A DNA stretch of 64,000 nt from Flammeovirga sp. OC4 (GTDB lineage: Bacteria; Bacteroidota; Bacteroidia; Cytophagales; Flammeovirgaceae). The position numbers and the translations under genes were made by a program. Below, in pieces: positions 44,421 to 53,873 of the stretch. The stretch covers positions 1-64,000 of the forward strand of contig NZ_JTAM01000050.1 of NCBI RefSeq assembly GCF_000812565.1. The letters are read 5' to 3'. Within the stretch, counting starts at the first letter, position 1. Each line of letters begins with the position of its first letter. The notes under the pieces are model-generated. The model made no database searches. It saw only the letters and a program-made list of their open reading frames with translations, and was not told the origin of the DNA.

Positions 44421-44441
44421 AGTAAATCGGTATGTATTATC

Positions 44442-46508
44442 TTAATTTACTGTGTTGTTTTCGTCCATCACAAGAAACCAATCTGCTTTATGCGTAAAGG
44501 ATTCCTTTCCTTTTTCGCTCATGACTTCAATTTTATTTTCTCCTTTCTGCAGATGGATATTTTCAAAAACAATAGTATGCATATCACTTTTCAACTTTTG
44601 CTTTTGAATGACTTTTCCATTCAACTTTAAAGTCACTTTCTCCAAATTGGTAAATACTTTGACCGTTGTAATGGCTTCTGTCCTTTGACTGTTTCTTGCT
44701 TCCGCAATATGTAAAACAGGAGCATCACTCCAATTGGCCTTGTAAAAATAGAATGCATCTTTTTTTACCTTTCTATCAAAAGTGACTAACCCTTTATGAT
44801 TCAAATTTTTGATACCCCCTCTGTTCCATCCTGCCACTGAAAAATCAAACATATTCCATACAAAAGAACTCCATACATACGGGCGGTCTTTGATGATCTT
44901 CCAAGTGATTTCATGGTAATTGGTCTGTACAGGTTCAGGAAAATAATTACCGATGGGTTTTTCCAATTTTGTTCTATCTTGTTGATAAATATTACCGCCC
45001 ACTCCATACTCACTAATGCCCAATGCAATATGAGGGTAATCTTTTCGTGCATCATCAAGCCATTTTCCCATATCGGCATATTCTCCATAATACCAACCAT
45101 AGTATTTATTCCAAGCCTGCAAGTCTGTAAGATTTCCCATATTCGATTCCATTCCTCTGTCACTTGCTGAAACGGTTAGCCTTGAGGGATCAATTTGATG
45201 GGCCAATTCATTGAGTTTTTTGGTGAGTAGCACAGGAGGTTCATCTTTACTTTTCCAAGCACGCACTTCATTCCATAATCCCCAAGCATAAATACTTGGA
45301 TGGTTGTAGTTTTGATAAATAAGTTCTTTCAATTGTTGGATAGCATTTTGACCTTCACGACCGCTATAATTATGTACAAAAGGAATTTCAGTCCACACCA
45401 TCAAGCCCATTTCATCGGCCTTTTGATAGGTGATATCTGAATGCTGATAATGAGACAAACGTAATCCGGTTGCTCCAATCTCCTCCACCATTTCCATATC
45501 CACTTTATGATGTTCCGGCAATAGTGCTGGCCCTCTTTCTTTCCATTCCTGATGCATGGCTACACCATAAATGCGGTACGGTGCACCATTCAATACTACT
45601 CCTTTTTCTGCATCTACTTCAAACGTTTTGACACCAAAAGTTTCAACTACCTTATCTGATTGTTGGTCATTTATTAGATTTACTTCCACCGTATATAAAT
45701 GTGGATTTTTTCGAGCATTCCATAAAATTGGATTTCTAATTTCAATCTCAGTTGTCAAAATAGAATCACCTGAAGAAAGCTTATCAATGATTACTTCTTT
45801 TTGAAAAACGATCTTCTTTGTTTTGTCCGAAACTTTAATATCCAAAACGGTATTATCAGTACTTTTTATTGAAGAAAGATGAGTTCGGACCTCTAAATTT
45901 GCTTTATCCCTTTCTAATGCTTTTAAAGTGACAAACACTCCAGAAGAAGCAAAGAATGTAGGAGCAATATTACATGATGGAGTAGAGAAAATATGTACTG
46001 CTCGGTAAATACCTCCATAATGATTAAACAAAGCGTCATCCACCGGAATACGAAGAAAGTTGGGTGCATTGGACACCTTCACCACTATTGTATTCTTTTC
46101 CCCCAATTGAACAGCATTCGTAATTTCAAAACAAAAAGCAGAATAACCTCCAACATGTTTTCCTACTTTTTGACCATTGACAAACACTGTAGCCTCTTGT
46201 CCCACTCCTTCAAAACGAATAAAAACACGTTCTCCTTCCATAGATTTTGGGATGACCATTTGATTTCTGTACCAAGCCATACCTCTGTAATAACCCACAT
46301 CTTCAATGGCATCCATAGAATAGGTATGTGGAACTTTTACATCTTTCCATAATCCATCATCAAAGTCGGTGGATTGAGCGTTATAAATCACTCCTTTGGA
46401 AAATTTCCAATCCGTAACCGCAATAGGTTTCCTATGCTTAAGAGAAGGAACTTGTGCTCGAACAAATGTAAAATGGATAAGTCCTATAAGTAGTAAAAAA
46501 TATTTCAT
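44442..46508 (-). CDS. GH2 beta-galactosidase family enzyme
   Basis: I start at the ATG giving MKYFLLLIGLIHFTFVRAQ, a signal peptide; the longer frame adds 18 residues before it. The 688-residue protein is a compact GH2: sugar-binding and immunoglobulin-like domains (about 20-300), then a TIM barrel with the acid/base pair Asn413-Glu414 in LWNEVRAW and the nucleophile Glu500 in ISEYGVGG. RGMAWYRNQM and NHYGGIYRAV are typical. Its position beside the GH117 gene suggests a beta-galactosidase that alternates with it in digesting agar- or porphyran-type oligosaccharides. It is the first gene of the leftward cluster. Confidence 0.92.
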   Translation of the reverse strand: MKYFLLLIGLIHFTFVRAQVPSLKHRKPIAVTDWKFSKGVIYNAQSTDFDDGLWKDVKVPHTYSMDAIEDVGYYRGMAWYRNQMVIPKSMEGERVFIRFEGVGQEATVFVNGQKVGKHVGGYSAFCFEITNAVQLGEKNTIVVKVSNAPNFLRIPVDDALFNHYGGIYRAVHIFSTPSCNIAPTFFASSGVFVTLKALERDKANLEVRTHLSSIKSTDNTVLDIKVSDKTKKIVFQKEVIIDKLSSGDSILTTEIEIRNPILWNARKNPHLYTVEVNLINDQQSDKVVETFGVKTFEVDAEKGVVLNGAPYRIYGVAMHQEWKERGPALLPEHHKVDMEMVEEIGATGLRLSHYQHSDITYQKADEMGLMVWTEIPFVHNYSGREGQNAIQQLKELIYQNYNHPSIYAWGLWNEVRAWKSKDEPPVLLTKKLNELAHQIDPSRLTVSASDRGMESNMGNLTDLQAWNKYYGWYYGEYADMGKWLDDARKDYPHIALGISEYGVGGNIYQQDRTKLEKPIGNYFPEPVQTNYHEITWKIIKDRPYVWSSFVWNMFDFSVAGWNRGGIKNLNHKGLVTFDRKVKKDAFYFYKANWSDAPVLHIAEARNSQRTEAITTVKVFTNLEKVTLKLNGKVIQKQKLKSDMHTIVFENIHLQKGENKIEVMSEKGKESFTHKADWFLVMDENNTVN

Positions 46509-46861
46509 CTCAGTGCTTTGCTTTTGTAAACTAATGGGCCAAATCAATGGATTATTGATCACAATTACTTTTGAATTTGACCATCTTTCTTTAAATATGT
46601 TCGAATCCTTATCGTAGAAGGCAATTCGCCACTTTTAATTTATTTTACCCCTACCTTTCGAATAAAAATCCCCCTGCTCATAGAAACTTAAAATAGATGT
46701 AATCCATCGTAATTTGAATCAAACAAAGAATTGATTAGATTGACACTTAAAAGAAAGTTATGTCTTAACGCTCTTTTTCATCAATGAGAAACTAACTAGA
46801 AGAACTTTAATAAATTTCTTAATAGAGGTAAGTCTAAATCCTAAACAAAAGCTATTTTAAA
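46509..46861. other. Divergent spacer
   Basis: 353 bases between the GH2 gene (leftward) and a DUF4274-like gene (rightward). It contains a TACTTTTG element on the plus strand (46566-46573) without a good upstream partner and no other distinct structure. Confidence 0.4.
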
Positions 46862-47299
46862 ATGCTAAACCACAACGAAAAAACACTACTCGAATCTTTT
46901 GAAGGAAACTTTAATTTAAAAGAATGGATTTTTCAGGTCCAAAAATCGACCAATCCTTATTTTCTACAAGAAAGTGCTACACTATACAACTGGAACGATG
47001 GGTATGAACTCCCTATTGCAATTGCCAACAACCCCTTTTGTGATCAAGGAATAGCACTCAACTTGCATTGGCTTTCTGCCGGAATAGCGTTGCACACCGA
47101 AGAAAATATCCGTAATGAAGAAAACAGAGAGTGGGTTGCTTTTTGTGAATTGATTGAAAAACGTATCCTCAACCAATTCTATAAAATGGGTCCTATCAGC
47201 TTTAAACCTCCAATTAGTAAAGTCACTACTTTTAAATACAAGAAGAGAGGTATTCCTACTGTACTTTACACTCCATTTAATGGAAAAACGATCATTTGA
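46862..47299 (+). CDS. DUF4274-like protein
   Basis: A 145-residue cytoplasmic protein. YNWNDGYELPIAIANNPFCDQGIALNLHWLSAG matches the pattern of the DUF4274 family, whose members are often found singly or beside polymorphic toxin genes. No toxin is visible here. The family function is unknown. The last codon lies 12 bases before the start chosen for the next gene, a Crp/Fnr regulator in the same direction. Confidence 0.7.
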   Translation: MLNHNEKTLLESFEGNFNLKEWIFQVQKSTNPYFLQESATLYNWNDGYELPIAIANNPFCDQGIALNLHWLSAGIALHTEENIRNEENREWVAFCELIEKRILNQFYKMGPISFKPPISKVTTFKYKKRGIPTVLYTPFNGKTII

Positions 47300-47310
47300 G
47301 TTCATTCAAA

Positions 47311-47886
47311 ATGCAAGAGATAGAATCTTACATAAAAGAATACTTTGGGATTGGTGGAAAAAGCTTGGCTTCGGTCAGTGATTTATTTACATTTTCTGAG
47401 ATCAATAAGAATGATTATCTTCTTAAACTTGGGCAATATTCAAACACAATTCACTTTGTAAAATCGGGTTACCTGAGAATGTTTGCTTACAATGAAAATG
47501 GAGATAAAGAAATAACGCAATGGATCTCCAGTCAAGGAATGTTCGTTGCGGACCTTTCTAGTTTTATGTTTCAAACACCATCGAGGTGGAACATTCAAGC
47601 TTTATCTCACTGTGAACTCTTCACCATTACAAAAGATGATTTTCACTCTATTGAACAATATGTGGAAGATTGGGGGAAACTAGAAAAGTTATTCATTACA
47701 AAATGTTTTATCACACTTGAGAATAGAGTTTTTGGACAACTATCCATGACTGCAGAAGAAAAAGTAAAACATTTATTAGACACTAATCCTTCAATATTTT
47801 TGAATGTACCCTTGCAATATATTGCCTCCATGCTGGGCATGACTCCCGAAACTCTAAGTAGAGTGAGAAGAAAAATGATTTCTTGA
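47311..47886 (+). CDS. Crp/Fnr-family transcriptional regulator
   Basis: I choose the ATG giving MQEIESYIKEYFGIGG; a TTG five codons upstream is an alternative that overlaps the previous gene. The 191-residue protein has a cNMP-binding-like domain (LLKLGQYSNTIHFVKSGYLRMF, then GDKEITQWISSQGMFVADL) and a C-terminal helix-turn-helix (LQYIASMLGMTPETLSRVRR). It belongs to the short Bacteroidota Crp/Fnr type. An exported SRPBCC-like protein gene follows 62 bases downstream and may be its target. Confidence 0.88.
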   Translation: MQEIESYIKEYFGIGGKSLASVSDLFTFSEINKNDYLLKLGQYSNTIHFVKSGYLRMFAYNENGDKEITQWISSQGMFVADLSSFMFQTPSRWNIQALSHCELFTITKDDFHSIEQYVEDWGKLEKLFITKCFITLENRVFGQLSMTAEEKVKHLLDTNPSIFLNVPLQYIASMLGMTPETLSRVRRKMIS

Positions 47887-47948
47887 CTTATGTCAAGAGA
47901 AGGTCTGTAAAAACCACTTTTATTTGTATATCATTCAAAAACAACGAT

Positions 47949-48443
47949 ATGCAAAAGTTAAGTTTAATCGTTTTTCTGGCACTTTTTTCTATCAAATGTA
48001 TGGCACAAAAAGAAATCAAAACAGCAATTCACATCAATGCAACACCTCAAACTGTTTGGCAAGTTCTCTCCAATTTTCCAGAATATGCAAATTGGAACCC
48101 TTTTATAAAATCCGTGGAAGGTGATTTTATTGAAGGCCAAAAAGTAAAAATTAATGCAGGTGGTATGACATTCAAACCTAAAGTATTGGTCTTTGAGCAG
48201 CATAAAGAAATACGATGGATTGGAAAACTGATAGTCAAAGGACTTTTTGATGGAGAACACCTTTTTGAAATCATTGATAATAAAGATGGAACATCTACTT
48301 TTAAACAAGAGGAGAAATTTAATGGCCTGTTAGTGGGACTTTTTAAAAAGAAATTAGACTCAGAGACAACGGAAGGTTTTAAAGAAATGAATCAAAAATT
48401 AAAGGAACTCTCTGAAAAATTAAACACTGTAGCAATACAGTAA
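47949..48443 (+). CDS. Exported SRPBCC-family protein
   Basis: The start giving MQKLSLIVFLALFSIKCMAQ supplies a signal peptide; the longer frame adds 22 unlikely residues. The mature part is a START-like SRPBCC domain: IHINATPQTVWQVLSNFPEY, NWNPFIKSVEGDF, FEQHKEIRWIGKLIVKGLFD and FKQEEKFNGLLVGLF are all typical. These domains bind hydrophobic ligands in a deep pocket. Export of such a domain is less common. It follows a Crp/Fnr gene and is 15 bases before a DUF4303-like gene. Confidence 0.8.
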   Translation: MQKLSLIVFLALFSIKCMAQKEIKTAIHINATPQTVWQVLSNFPEYANWNPFIKSVEGDFIEGQKVKINAGGMTFKPKVLVFEQHKEIRWIGKLIVKGLFDGEHLFEIIDNKDGTSTFKQEEKFNGLLVGLFKKKLDSETTEGFKEMNQKLKELSEKLNTVAIQ

Positions 48444-48458
48444 GCAAAAGGAATAAAT

Positions 48459-49058
48459 ATGACTATCAAACAATTAAGTGAAGAGCTCCAACAACTACTT
48501 TACGATGCACTTCAAAGATATTTAAAGTTACAATTACAACAACTTTCGGATGAGAAAATCTATGCTGTTGCCGTCTATTGTGACTCCGGTTGTAGAAGTA
48601 TGGGGGGAGCCGTTTCAACTCTTGAAAGTTTAAGTCAACAAGTCGGTCACCTTCCTGCAGATTCTGACATTACCACTTTTGAACTTTATGCTTCAGAATG
48701 GAAATATGTCAACGAGCATTATGCTGTTTTTGATCAAGTTGATGAATGTATCGATAACATTTATGATGTGTTCTATGAGGGTGAATTAGATGATGTAGAT
48801 TTAGAAGAATTAGAAGAAGATCAATTATGGAACCTTATTTTAAGCTTCTTTTCTGAAGTGATCATTAATACATTATCTCAATTAAAGAAAGAAAAAGTAT
48901 TTCAAAATGATGCTTTTACTGAAGATGTCTTTTTAGGAGTTCAATTTGGTGATATTGGAGAGGAAGATCAGAAAATGTTATTAGAAGTTTCAAGTCAATT
49001 AAACTCAGATTATTGGCATAATAAATTACTAGAAAGTTTAAAAGCCTACCCAGAGTAG
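48459..49058 (+). CDS. DUF4303-like acidic protein
   Basis: A 199-residue acidic cytoplasmic protein. IYAVAVYCDSGCRSMGGAVST, FELYASEWKYVNEHYAVFDQV and the acidic DDVDLEELEEDQLW segment follow the pattern of DUF4303, a family discussed among immunity-like proteins of polymorphic toxin systems. No toxin is adjacent, so the immunity idea is unsupported here. It is 15 bases downstream of the SRPBCC gene and likely in the same transcript. Confidence 0.65.
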   Translation: MTIKQLSEELQQLLYDALQRYLKLQLQQLSDEKIYAVAVYCDSGCRSMGGAVSTLESLSQQVGHLPADSDITTFELYASEWKYVNEHYAVFDQVDECIDNIYDVFYEGELDDVDLEELEEDQLWNLILSFFSEVIINTLSQLKKEKVFQNDAFTEDVFLGVQFGDIGEEDQKMLLEVSSQLNSDYWHNKLLESLKAYPE

Positions 49059-49236
49059 TAATTTGCAATACAAAATATAATAATTTTTTTTTGAAATTCA
49101 AAACCCCAATAGTACATTTAAAGTCTCTTCTTTCTATTGATTACTGCTACATCAAGCAGGTTTAAGATCCATAGAAGTTATCGAAAGTTATTTTTAAATC
49201 GATGATTAGCAATACTGACCTAACACTAAAAAAAAT

Positions 49237-49704
49237 ATGCAATTCAAAAGGAATCACCTACAAAGTCTTTTTGGTGGAATACTTCTATTGTTTTCCATCG
49301 TTCTAGCTTTGATAGATTACAATACCGTTTTAGCACCTGAAAGCAGCCAACGTTTTATTGACTACTCTATCTTATTGTTTATCAGTCGATGGAGCATTTA
49401 TTTCTTGCTCTCTTTGGCTGGTTTGGCCGCTTTTTTCCAATCTAAAAGTACAAACCTATTCTTACTGATTTTTAGTCTAACATCATTATTGGAGATTTAT
49501 GTCAATGAAAATTACTATATCATCAAGAGTCTTGAAGACTACCAAATTTTTATTTTAGGTCTACTTGCCGTCATTGGGTTACTAGTAGCAACAATAAATT
49601 TATTGAAAGTTCAACGACTCAAACTAAGTGGTATTTTTTTAAGTATTCTGCTTTCCATCACATTGGTTTATTTACCCAATGCACTTATAACGTTCTACTT
49701 TTAA
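49237..49704 (+). CDS. Four-helix membrane protein, unknown
   Basis: A 155-residue protein with about four membrane helices: FGGILLLFSIVLALIDY, SRWSIYFLLSLAGLAAFF, IFILGLLAVIGLLVATI, and GIFLSILLSITLVYLP. No functional motif is recognised. The following S41-like protease gene begins 10 bases later, so these two genes form an operon. Confidence 0.65.
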   Translation: MQFKRNHLQSLFGGILLLFSIVLALIDYNTVLAPESSQRFIDYSILLFISRWSIYFLLSLAGLAAFFQSKSTNLFLLIFSLTSLLEIYVNENYYIIKSLEDYQIFILGLLAVIGLLVATINLLKVQRLKLSGIFLSILLSITLVYLPNALITFYF

Positions 49705-49714
49705 AAAATAGTTT

Positions 49715-50992
49715 ATGAAAATGCTACGCTACACCCATTCGATCCTACTGATTGTATTTTGTCTGATAAGTTGTGAAGAAACAACTGTTGAAACGTCTGA
49801 GATGACTCCTGAAAAATGGAAAAATGATATCGAAAACCTTATTTCAACATTAGAACAAAAACATATTCATCCTTATCATAGTATCTCCAAAGATAGTGTT
49901 CAAAAACAAGTTAAGGCATTACTCAATGACCTTACTAAACTATCTGATGATGAAATCTTTTTACGACTTTCAAAAATTGTAAAATCTTTAGACGACAGTC
50001 ATACCGGAATTTGGAAATCCTCCTCCTTTTATGATGCTTTACCCATAGAGTTTTTTGTATTTAATGATCATGAAGTAAGGGTAATTAGAGCTCCAAAAGA
50101 ACACCCTGAATTGATAGGTGCTCAACTCTTAGGTATTGAAAATACCCCTTTACAAAAAGTCATCAAAGAAGTTTCTTCGGTTGCACAATGCACAGATAAT
50201 TGGTATTCTGAAAGCGAAAGGTTCGTTTCTTACCTCAAATACTCCAAAGTATTAAAAGGGTTAGGCATCACGAAGCAAGAAGATGCTGCAAGTTTTGAGT
50301 TTTCATTGGAAGACAATAATAAGAAAACAGTCACACTCCATGCCATTCCTAATACAGAGTACCACTCATCAATGACTCCACCGATGACCGTTAAGCGCCC
50401 TTTTAGTTTTGATAAAGCGGTGATCGGAACACCATATTTATGGTATCAACCCATGGAAGAACTGCATACTGCTTACATCTATTTTGCAGGCTATCCTGAA
50501 CTGCTACAGATGAGACGTTTTGCCATTGCCCTATCACGAGAGCTCATGAAAAAGGGAATTGAAAATATCATCATTGACTTAAGAGATAATGGTGGTGGTA
50601 ATTTTTTTATTGGTATAGAACTTCTCAAATCTTTATCTTTTTTGGATCAAGTGAATTGGAAAAACGGCGTTTATGCAATGACAAGCAGAACTACTTACTC
50701 TGCTGGAATGAGTAATACAGCCCAATGTAAGGAATTACTCAACGCTAAAATTGTTGGCGAACCTACAGGCTCAAACCCAAATGATTTTCAAGATGCAGAT
50801 GGCTTTCAATTACCTCATTCCAAAATTTGGGTACAATATTCGAAAAGACATTATCAGTTTCAAGATAGTGTTTCCAATGGTATCCTTCCTGATGTACCTA
50901 TACAACCTACATGGGATGCCTTAAAGAATAAAGTGGATCTTGATTTAACATGGATTTTGGAGGATATAAAACAGCAAAGGAAAATGAATTAA
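49715..50992 (+). CDS. Lipoprotein of the S41 peptidase family
   Basis: A 425-residue protein with a lipobox (VFCLISCEE, Cys about residue 20). The C-terminal half holds the S41 peptidase core: NIIIDLRDNGGGNFFIG, the serine region MTSRTTYSAGMSNTAQ, and KIVGEPTGSNPNDFQD. A small helical or PDZ-lacking N-terminal part precedes it. S41 peptidases cut C-termini of proteins, but this short membrane-anchored type is often of unknown substrate. It is cotranscribed with the four-helix membrane protein. Confidence 0.82.
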   Translation: MKMLRYTHSILLIVFCLISCEETTVETSEMTPEKWKNDIENLISTLEQKHIHPYHSISKDSVQKQVKALLNDLTKLSDDEIFLRLSKIVKSLDDSHTGIWKSSSFYDALPIEFFVFNDHEVRVIRAPKEHPELIGAQLLGIENTPLQKVIKEVSSVAQCTDNWYSESERFVSYLKYSKVLKGLGITKQEDAASFEFSLEDNNKKTVTLHAIPNTEYHSSMTPPMTVKRPFSFDKAVIGTPYLWYQPMEELHTAYIYFAGYPELLQMRRFAIALSRELMKKGIENIIIDLRDNGGGNFFIGIELLKSLSFLDQVNWKNGVYAMTSRTTYSAGMSNTAQCKELLNAKIVGEPTGSNPNDFQDADGFQLPHSKIWVQYSKRHYQFQDSVSNGILPDVPIQPTWDALKNKVDLDLTWILEDIKQQRKMN

Positions 50993-51175
50993 AAATATCA
51001 TTTGCTTAAATAGAGAATGCTCCATAAACGTTTATAAATAGAAATCTTAAAACTCTTAAAAAGTAATGAATAACTAATAATAACTATTAGATTCGTTTTT
51101 TGTGTACTATGTTATATGATTACTTTTACACATTAGGTCAATTTTATTTTTATCTACCCTTATCAAAAAATCAAA

Positions 51176-52222
51176 GTGAATAGAAGAATATTAGGGAATG
51201 TATTACTTTCTGTAGTTATCGTTTTGTCTATTTCTGGACTGTTTCTATATTTTACACCACATCAAAAAAGTGTAGCTTCCATTCACACAGTATTTGGGCT
51301 TGTCTTTCTTGGCAGTGTGATTTTCCATATTGCCAACAATAAAGTACCCATAAAAAATTACCTGAAAGGAAAAGGGAAAGGAAAATCAAAATTCAGGCCT
51401 TTTCATGCTCCTCTAATCTTTATGGTCGTTTTATTTCTTTCCATAGGAATCATCTATCAAATACCTACATTTAATACCTTGTATGATTGGGGAAATGCAT
51501 TTAGAAACCAACAAATGGGTAAAGAGGAAAAAACTTTTGATTATGAAATTATTGACCTTGATAAAACTATTGGTGATCATCAGATAAGTGTAGAATTTAA
51601 GAAAGGAAAATCGTTTCGACATCCTTTGATCGCCATTTGGTTAGAAGATACTTCAGGTCATTATATTGAGACGTTATATATTTCCCAATCCATTTCTTCA
51701 AGTACTTTTCAAATAGGTAAAAAAGTTGGTGACGGCTATGCACCTGCAACTGTTAGAAGACCTGAAGCACTTCCTTATTGGTCGCATAAAAGGGGGATTA
51801 AAGCCTCTGATGGTCTTTATATTCCTTTGGATAGTGCTCCAGATTTAGACGGGGTTACAGGAGCCACACCTCTAAATAATTTTATCATTTCGTCCAAAAC
51901 GAGTTTAAAGCAACACGCTCCCTTTAAAATCATAATTGAATTCAATCAATCTTTTGATTGGAATGAATATTACTCTAAAGACCGTTTCCCTGATGATAAG
52001 ATCTACTCTGGATCTGGTGCTGTTGGGCAGCCATCTATGATTTTCGCCTCCGAGATTCAACCTCATGATTTACAGTCAAAAACCCATAAAATTATGGAGT
52101 TGATTGGACACGGGCATCATTCTGGAAAAAATGGTGAATTGTATACTGATATGTCTAACATTACAACGGCAAAAGAAATTGCGGATAGAATTATCTTAAG
52201 TATCGATAAGAATATAAACTAA
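51176..52222 (+). CDS. Membrane protein with DUF4405-like and DUF2271-like parts
   Basis: A 348-residue protein starting with GTG. The first 110 residues hold three membrane helices with His pairs (SIHTVFGLVFLGSVIFHIAN), as in the DUF4405 group, which may bind heme. The extracytoplasmic part (about 125-300) resembles DUF2271: IAIWLEDTSGHYIETLYISQ, EALPYWSHKRGI and DLDGVTGATPLNNF. The DGVTGAT stretch looks like the [DS]xxTGAT flavin-attachment motif of FMN-binding domains. A membrane redox role is an inference. It is not clearly in an operon with its neighbours. Confidence 0.6.
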   Translation: MNRRILGNVLLSVVIVLSISGLFLYFTPHQKSVASIHTVFGLVFLGSVIFHIANNKVPIKNYLKGKGKGKSKFRPFHAPLIFMVVLFLSIGIIYQIPTFNTLYDWGNAFRNQQMGKEEKTFDYEIIDLDKTIGDHQISVEFKKGKSFRHPLIAIWLEDTSGHYIETLYISQSISSSTFQIGKKVGDGYAPATVRRPEALPYWSHKRGIKASDGLYIPLDSAPDLDGVTGATPLNNFIISSKTSLKQHAPFKIIIEFNQSFDWNEYYSKDRFPDDKIYSGSGAVGQPSMIFASEIQPHDLQSKTHKIMELIGHGHHSGKNGELYTDMSNITTAKEIADRIILSIDKNIN

Positions 52223-52262
52223 GTTTATATCTACTTTCAATCCATCTTTCTACTAGATTTCA

Positions 52263-52502
52263 CAAGGCTTTGAACGTAAAAGCTAAATTTCATTCCTTGA
52301 GCCTAAATGATTTTAAACTCGCTGCACTCAAACAACAAAATCATTTTTAATTAACGGCTCAATACATAAAATTCTTAACGCTTTTCCCTTCAAGGCTGGG
52401 ATAGCACTACCAAACTATAAGCATAGTCATTCCACTGGCGCGAATGTTAAGTGATAGCGGCATTCGTGTCTTACGGATTATCAGAAATCTCTTGATTTCT
52501 AA
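52263..52502 (-). repeat. Dispersed repeat copy B (partial, with a second module)
   Basis: The left part (52263-52416) is homologous to the core of the 367-bp repeat, including AAATGATTTT/AAAATCATTT and CTTTTCCCTTCAAGGC. The right part (52430-52502) holds a different module with AATGTTAAGTGATAGCGGCATT and a hairpin AGAAATC-TCTT-GATTTCT, also found next to copy D. It lacks the palindromic end of full copies. Confidence 0.7.
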
Positions 52503-52627
52503 AACCTAAACTTTATAATAATGTAGTTTATAATGCACCTAATAAATGAAGTAAAAAGCTAGGATTTGGGATCAATATTTTATTAACTTTCTCAAAATTA
52601 TTTCACAACAAAACAAGCTTTATCTCA

Positions 52628-53083
52628 ATGACTCTTCAAGAAAAACTACTAGAACTCGGGTATGAACTTCCTAACGCTTCTACCCCAGGAGGAAGCTATA
52701 AATCCGTTAATATTAGAGGAAATATAGCCTACATTGCTATACAATTTCCGATTTGGAATGAGGCCTTTCAATACCAAGGTAGGTTAGGGGAAGATATTTC
52801 TACAGAAGAAGGCTACAAAGCCATGGAAATGTGTGCGTTAAACGTAATTGCTCAAATAGAAGAAAAAGTAGGGATTGATCAAGTGGTTGGACTCAATCAT
52901 ATTGATGCTTATTTTCAATCAGGAGAAGATTGGGACGACTCCCCTATTGTTGTCAATGGTGCCTCTGACCTTTTCGTGAAAGTTCTTGATCAAAAAGGAG
53001 AACACTCTAGGGCCATTTTTGGTGTTGATAAACTACCTAGAAACTTTAGTGTTGGACTTACTGCATCATTCACTCTGAAATAA
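52628..53083 (+). CDS. RidA/YjgF-like protein
   Basis: A 151-residue protein similar to the RidA/YjgF superfamily, in the branch sometimes called YjgF-chorismate mutase-like. Features are ASTPGGSYKSVNIRGNIAYIA, GRLGEDISTEEGYKAMEMCALNVIAQIE, and ASDLFVKVLDQKGEHSRAIFGV. The branch is longer than the 125-residue RidA and often has unknown function, so enamine or imine deamination is not proven. It is 120 bases upstream of a Crp/Fnr gene in the same direction. Confidence 0.8.
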   Translation: MTLQEKLLELGYELPNASTPGGSYKSVNIRGNIAYIAIQFPIWNEAFQYQGRLGEDISTEEGYKAMEMCALNVIAQIEEKVGIDQVVGLNHIDAYFQSGEDWDDSPIVVNGASDLFVKVLDQKGEHSRAIFGVDKLPRNFSVGLTASFTLK

Positions 53084-53203
53084 AAGTATGAAGGCGTTTT
53101 AATTATTTCATCTAAAAAATGGATGCTTTTTTGGTACACTATCAAAGTTTAAATTATATTTCGATTTTTAAATATTCTGCTCAAATAAGGTACTTCCAAA
53201 TAA

Positions 53204-53764
53204 ATGTTCAGCTCAAAACCCTATCTAGACATCAATAAACTTGTCAAATGGAATCTTGAATTTGACTTAGGTCTCACTAATAAATCAGTAAAAAAAGGAG
53301 ATGTCTTTTTGAAAGAAGGACAGCCTTGTAAACATCAATATTATATTCTTAAAGGGTTTGTAAGAGTATATTACCTTGATCTAGAAGGAAATCAAATTAC
53401 ACATTGGTTTTGTGCGGATGATGCTATAATCACTTCCCCTTTTAGCTATGTTAAAGGAGAAAGAAACATCCTTTATTTTGAAGCTATGGAAGATACTGAA
53501 CTGGTCTTAATTAGTGCTCCTCAATTAAATACCCTCATTCAGCATGTTCCTGAACTTGGTGAAGGTATGAGACAAATGAATGCCGAATTTGCCATGATCT
53601 TGAGTAGAAGAATAATGAGTATTCACACCCAAACTGCTGAAGAACGATACTTAAACCTAATGGAACAACATCCTCTACTTTTTCAAAAAGCTAAATTATC
53701 TCAGATTGCTTCCTTTCTCGGGATTACCCAACAAAGTTTAAGTAGAATTCGGAAAAACCTATAA
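53204..53764 (+). CDS. Crp/Fnr-family transcriptional regulator
   Basis: The 186-residue protein has a cNMP-binding-like domain (KKGDVFLKEGQPCKHQYYIL, ITHWFCADDAIITSPFSY) and an HTH near the C-terminus (LSQIASFLGITQQSLSRIRK). It is a second, distinct copy of the type seen at 47311. A TATATTTC element lies upstream near 53155-53162. The closest downstream gene is separated by repeat copy C, so its targets are not clear. Confidence 0.88.
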   Translation: MFSSKPYLDINKLVKWNLEFDLGLTNKSVKKGDVFLKEGQPCKHQYYILKGFVRVYYLDLEGNQITHWFCADDAIITSPFSYVKGERNILYFEAMEDTELVLISAPQLNTLIQHVPELGEGMRQMNAEFAMILSRRIMSIHTQTAEERYLNLMEQHPLLFQKAKLSQIASFLGITQQSLSRIRKNL

Positions 53765-53873
53765 GATAATTCTACCACTTAAACTGTAAGTTTTATTTTC
53801 ATAGTTATCGACTTTATTGTGAACTAAGTTTTCGTTAATTTATTTAATTCCTTTTAAAAAGCATAAATGGAAA

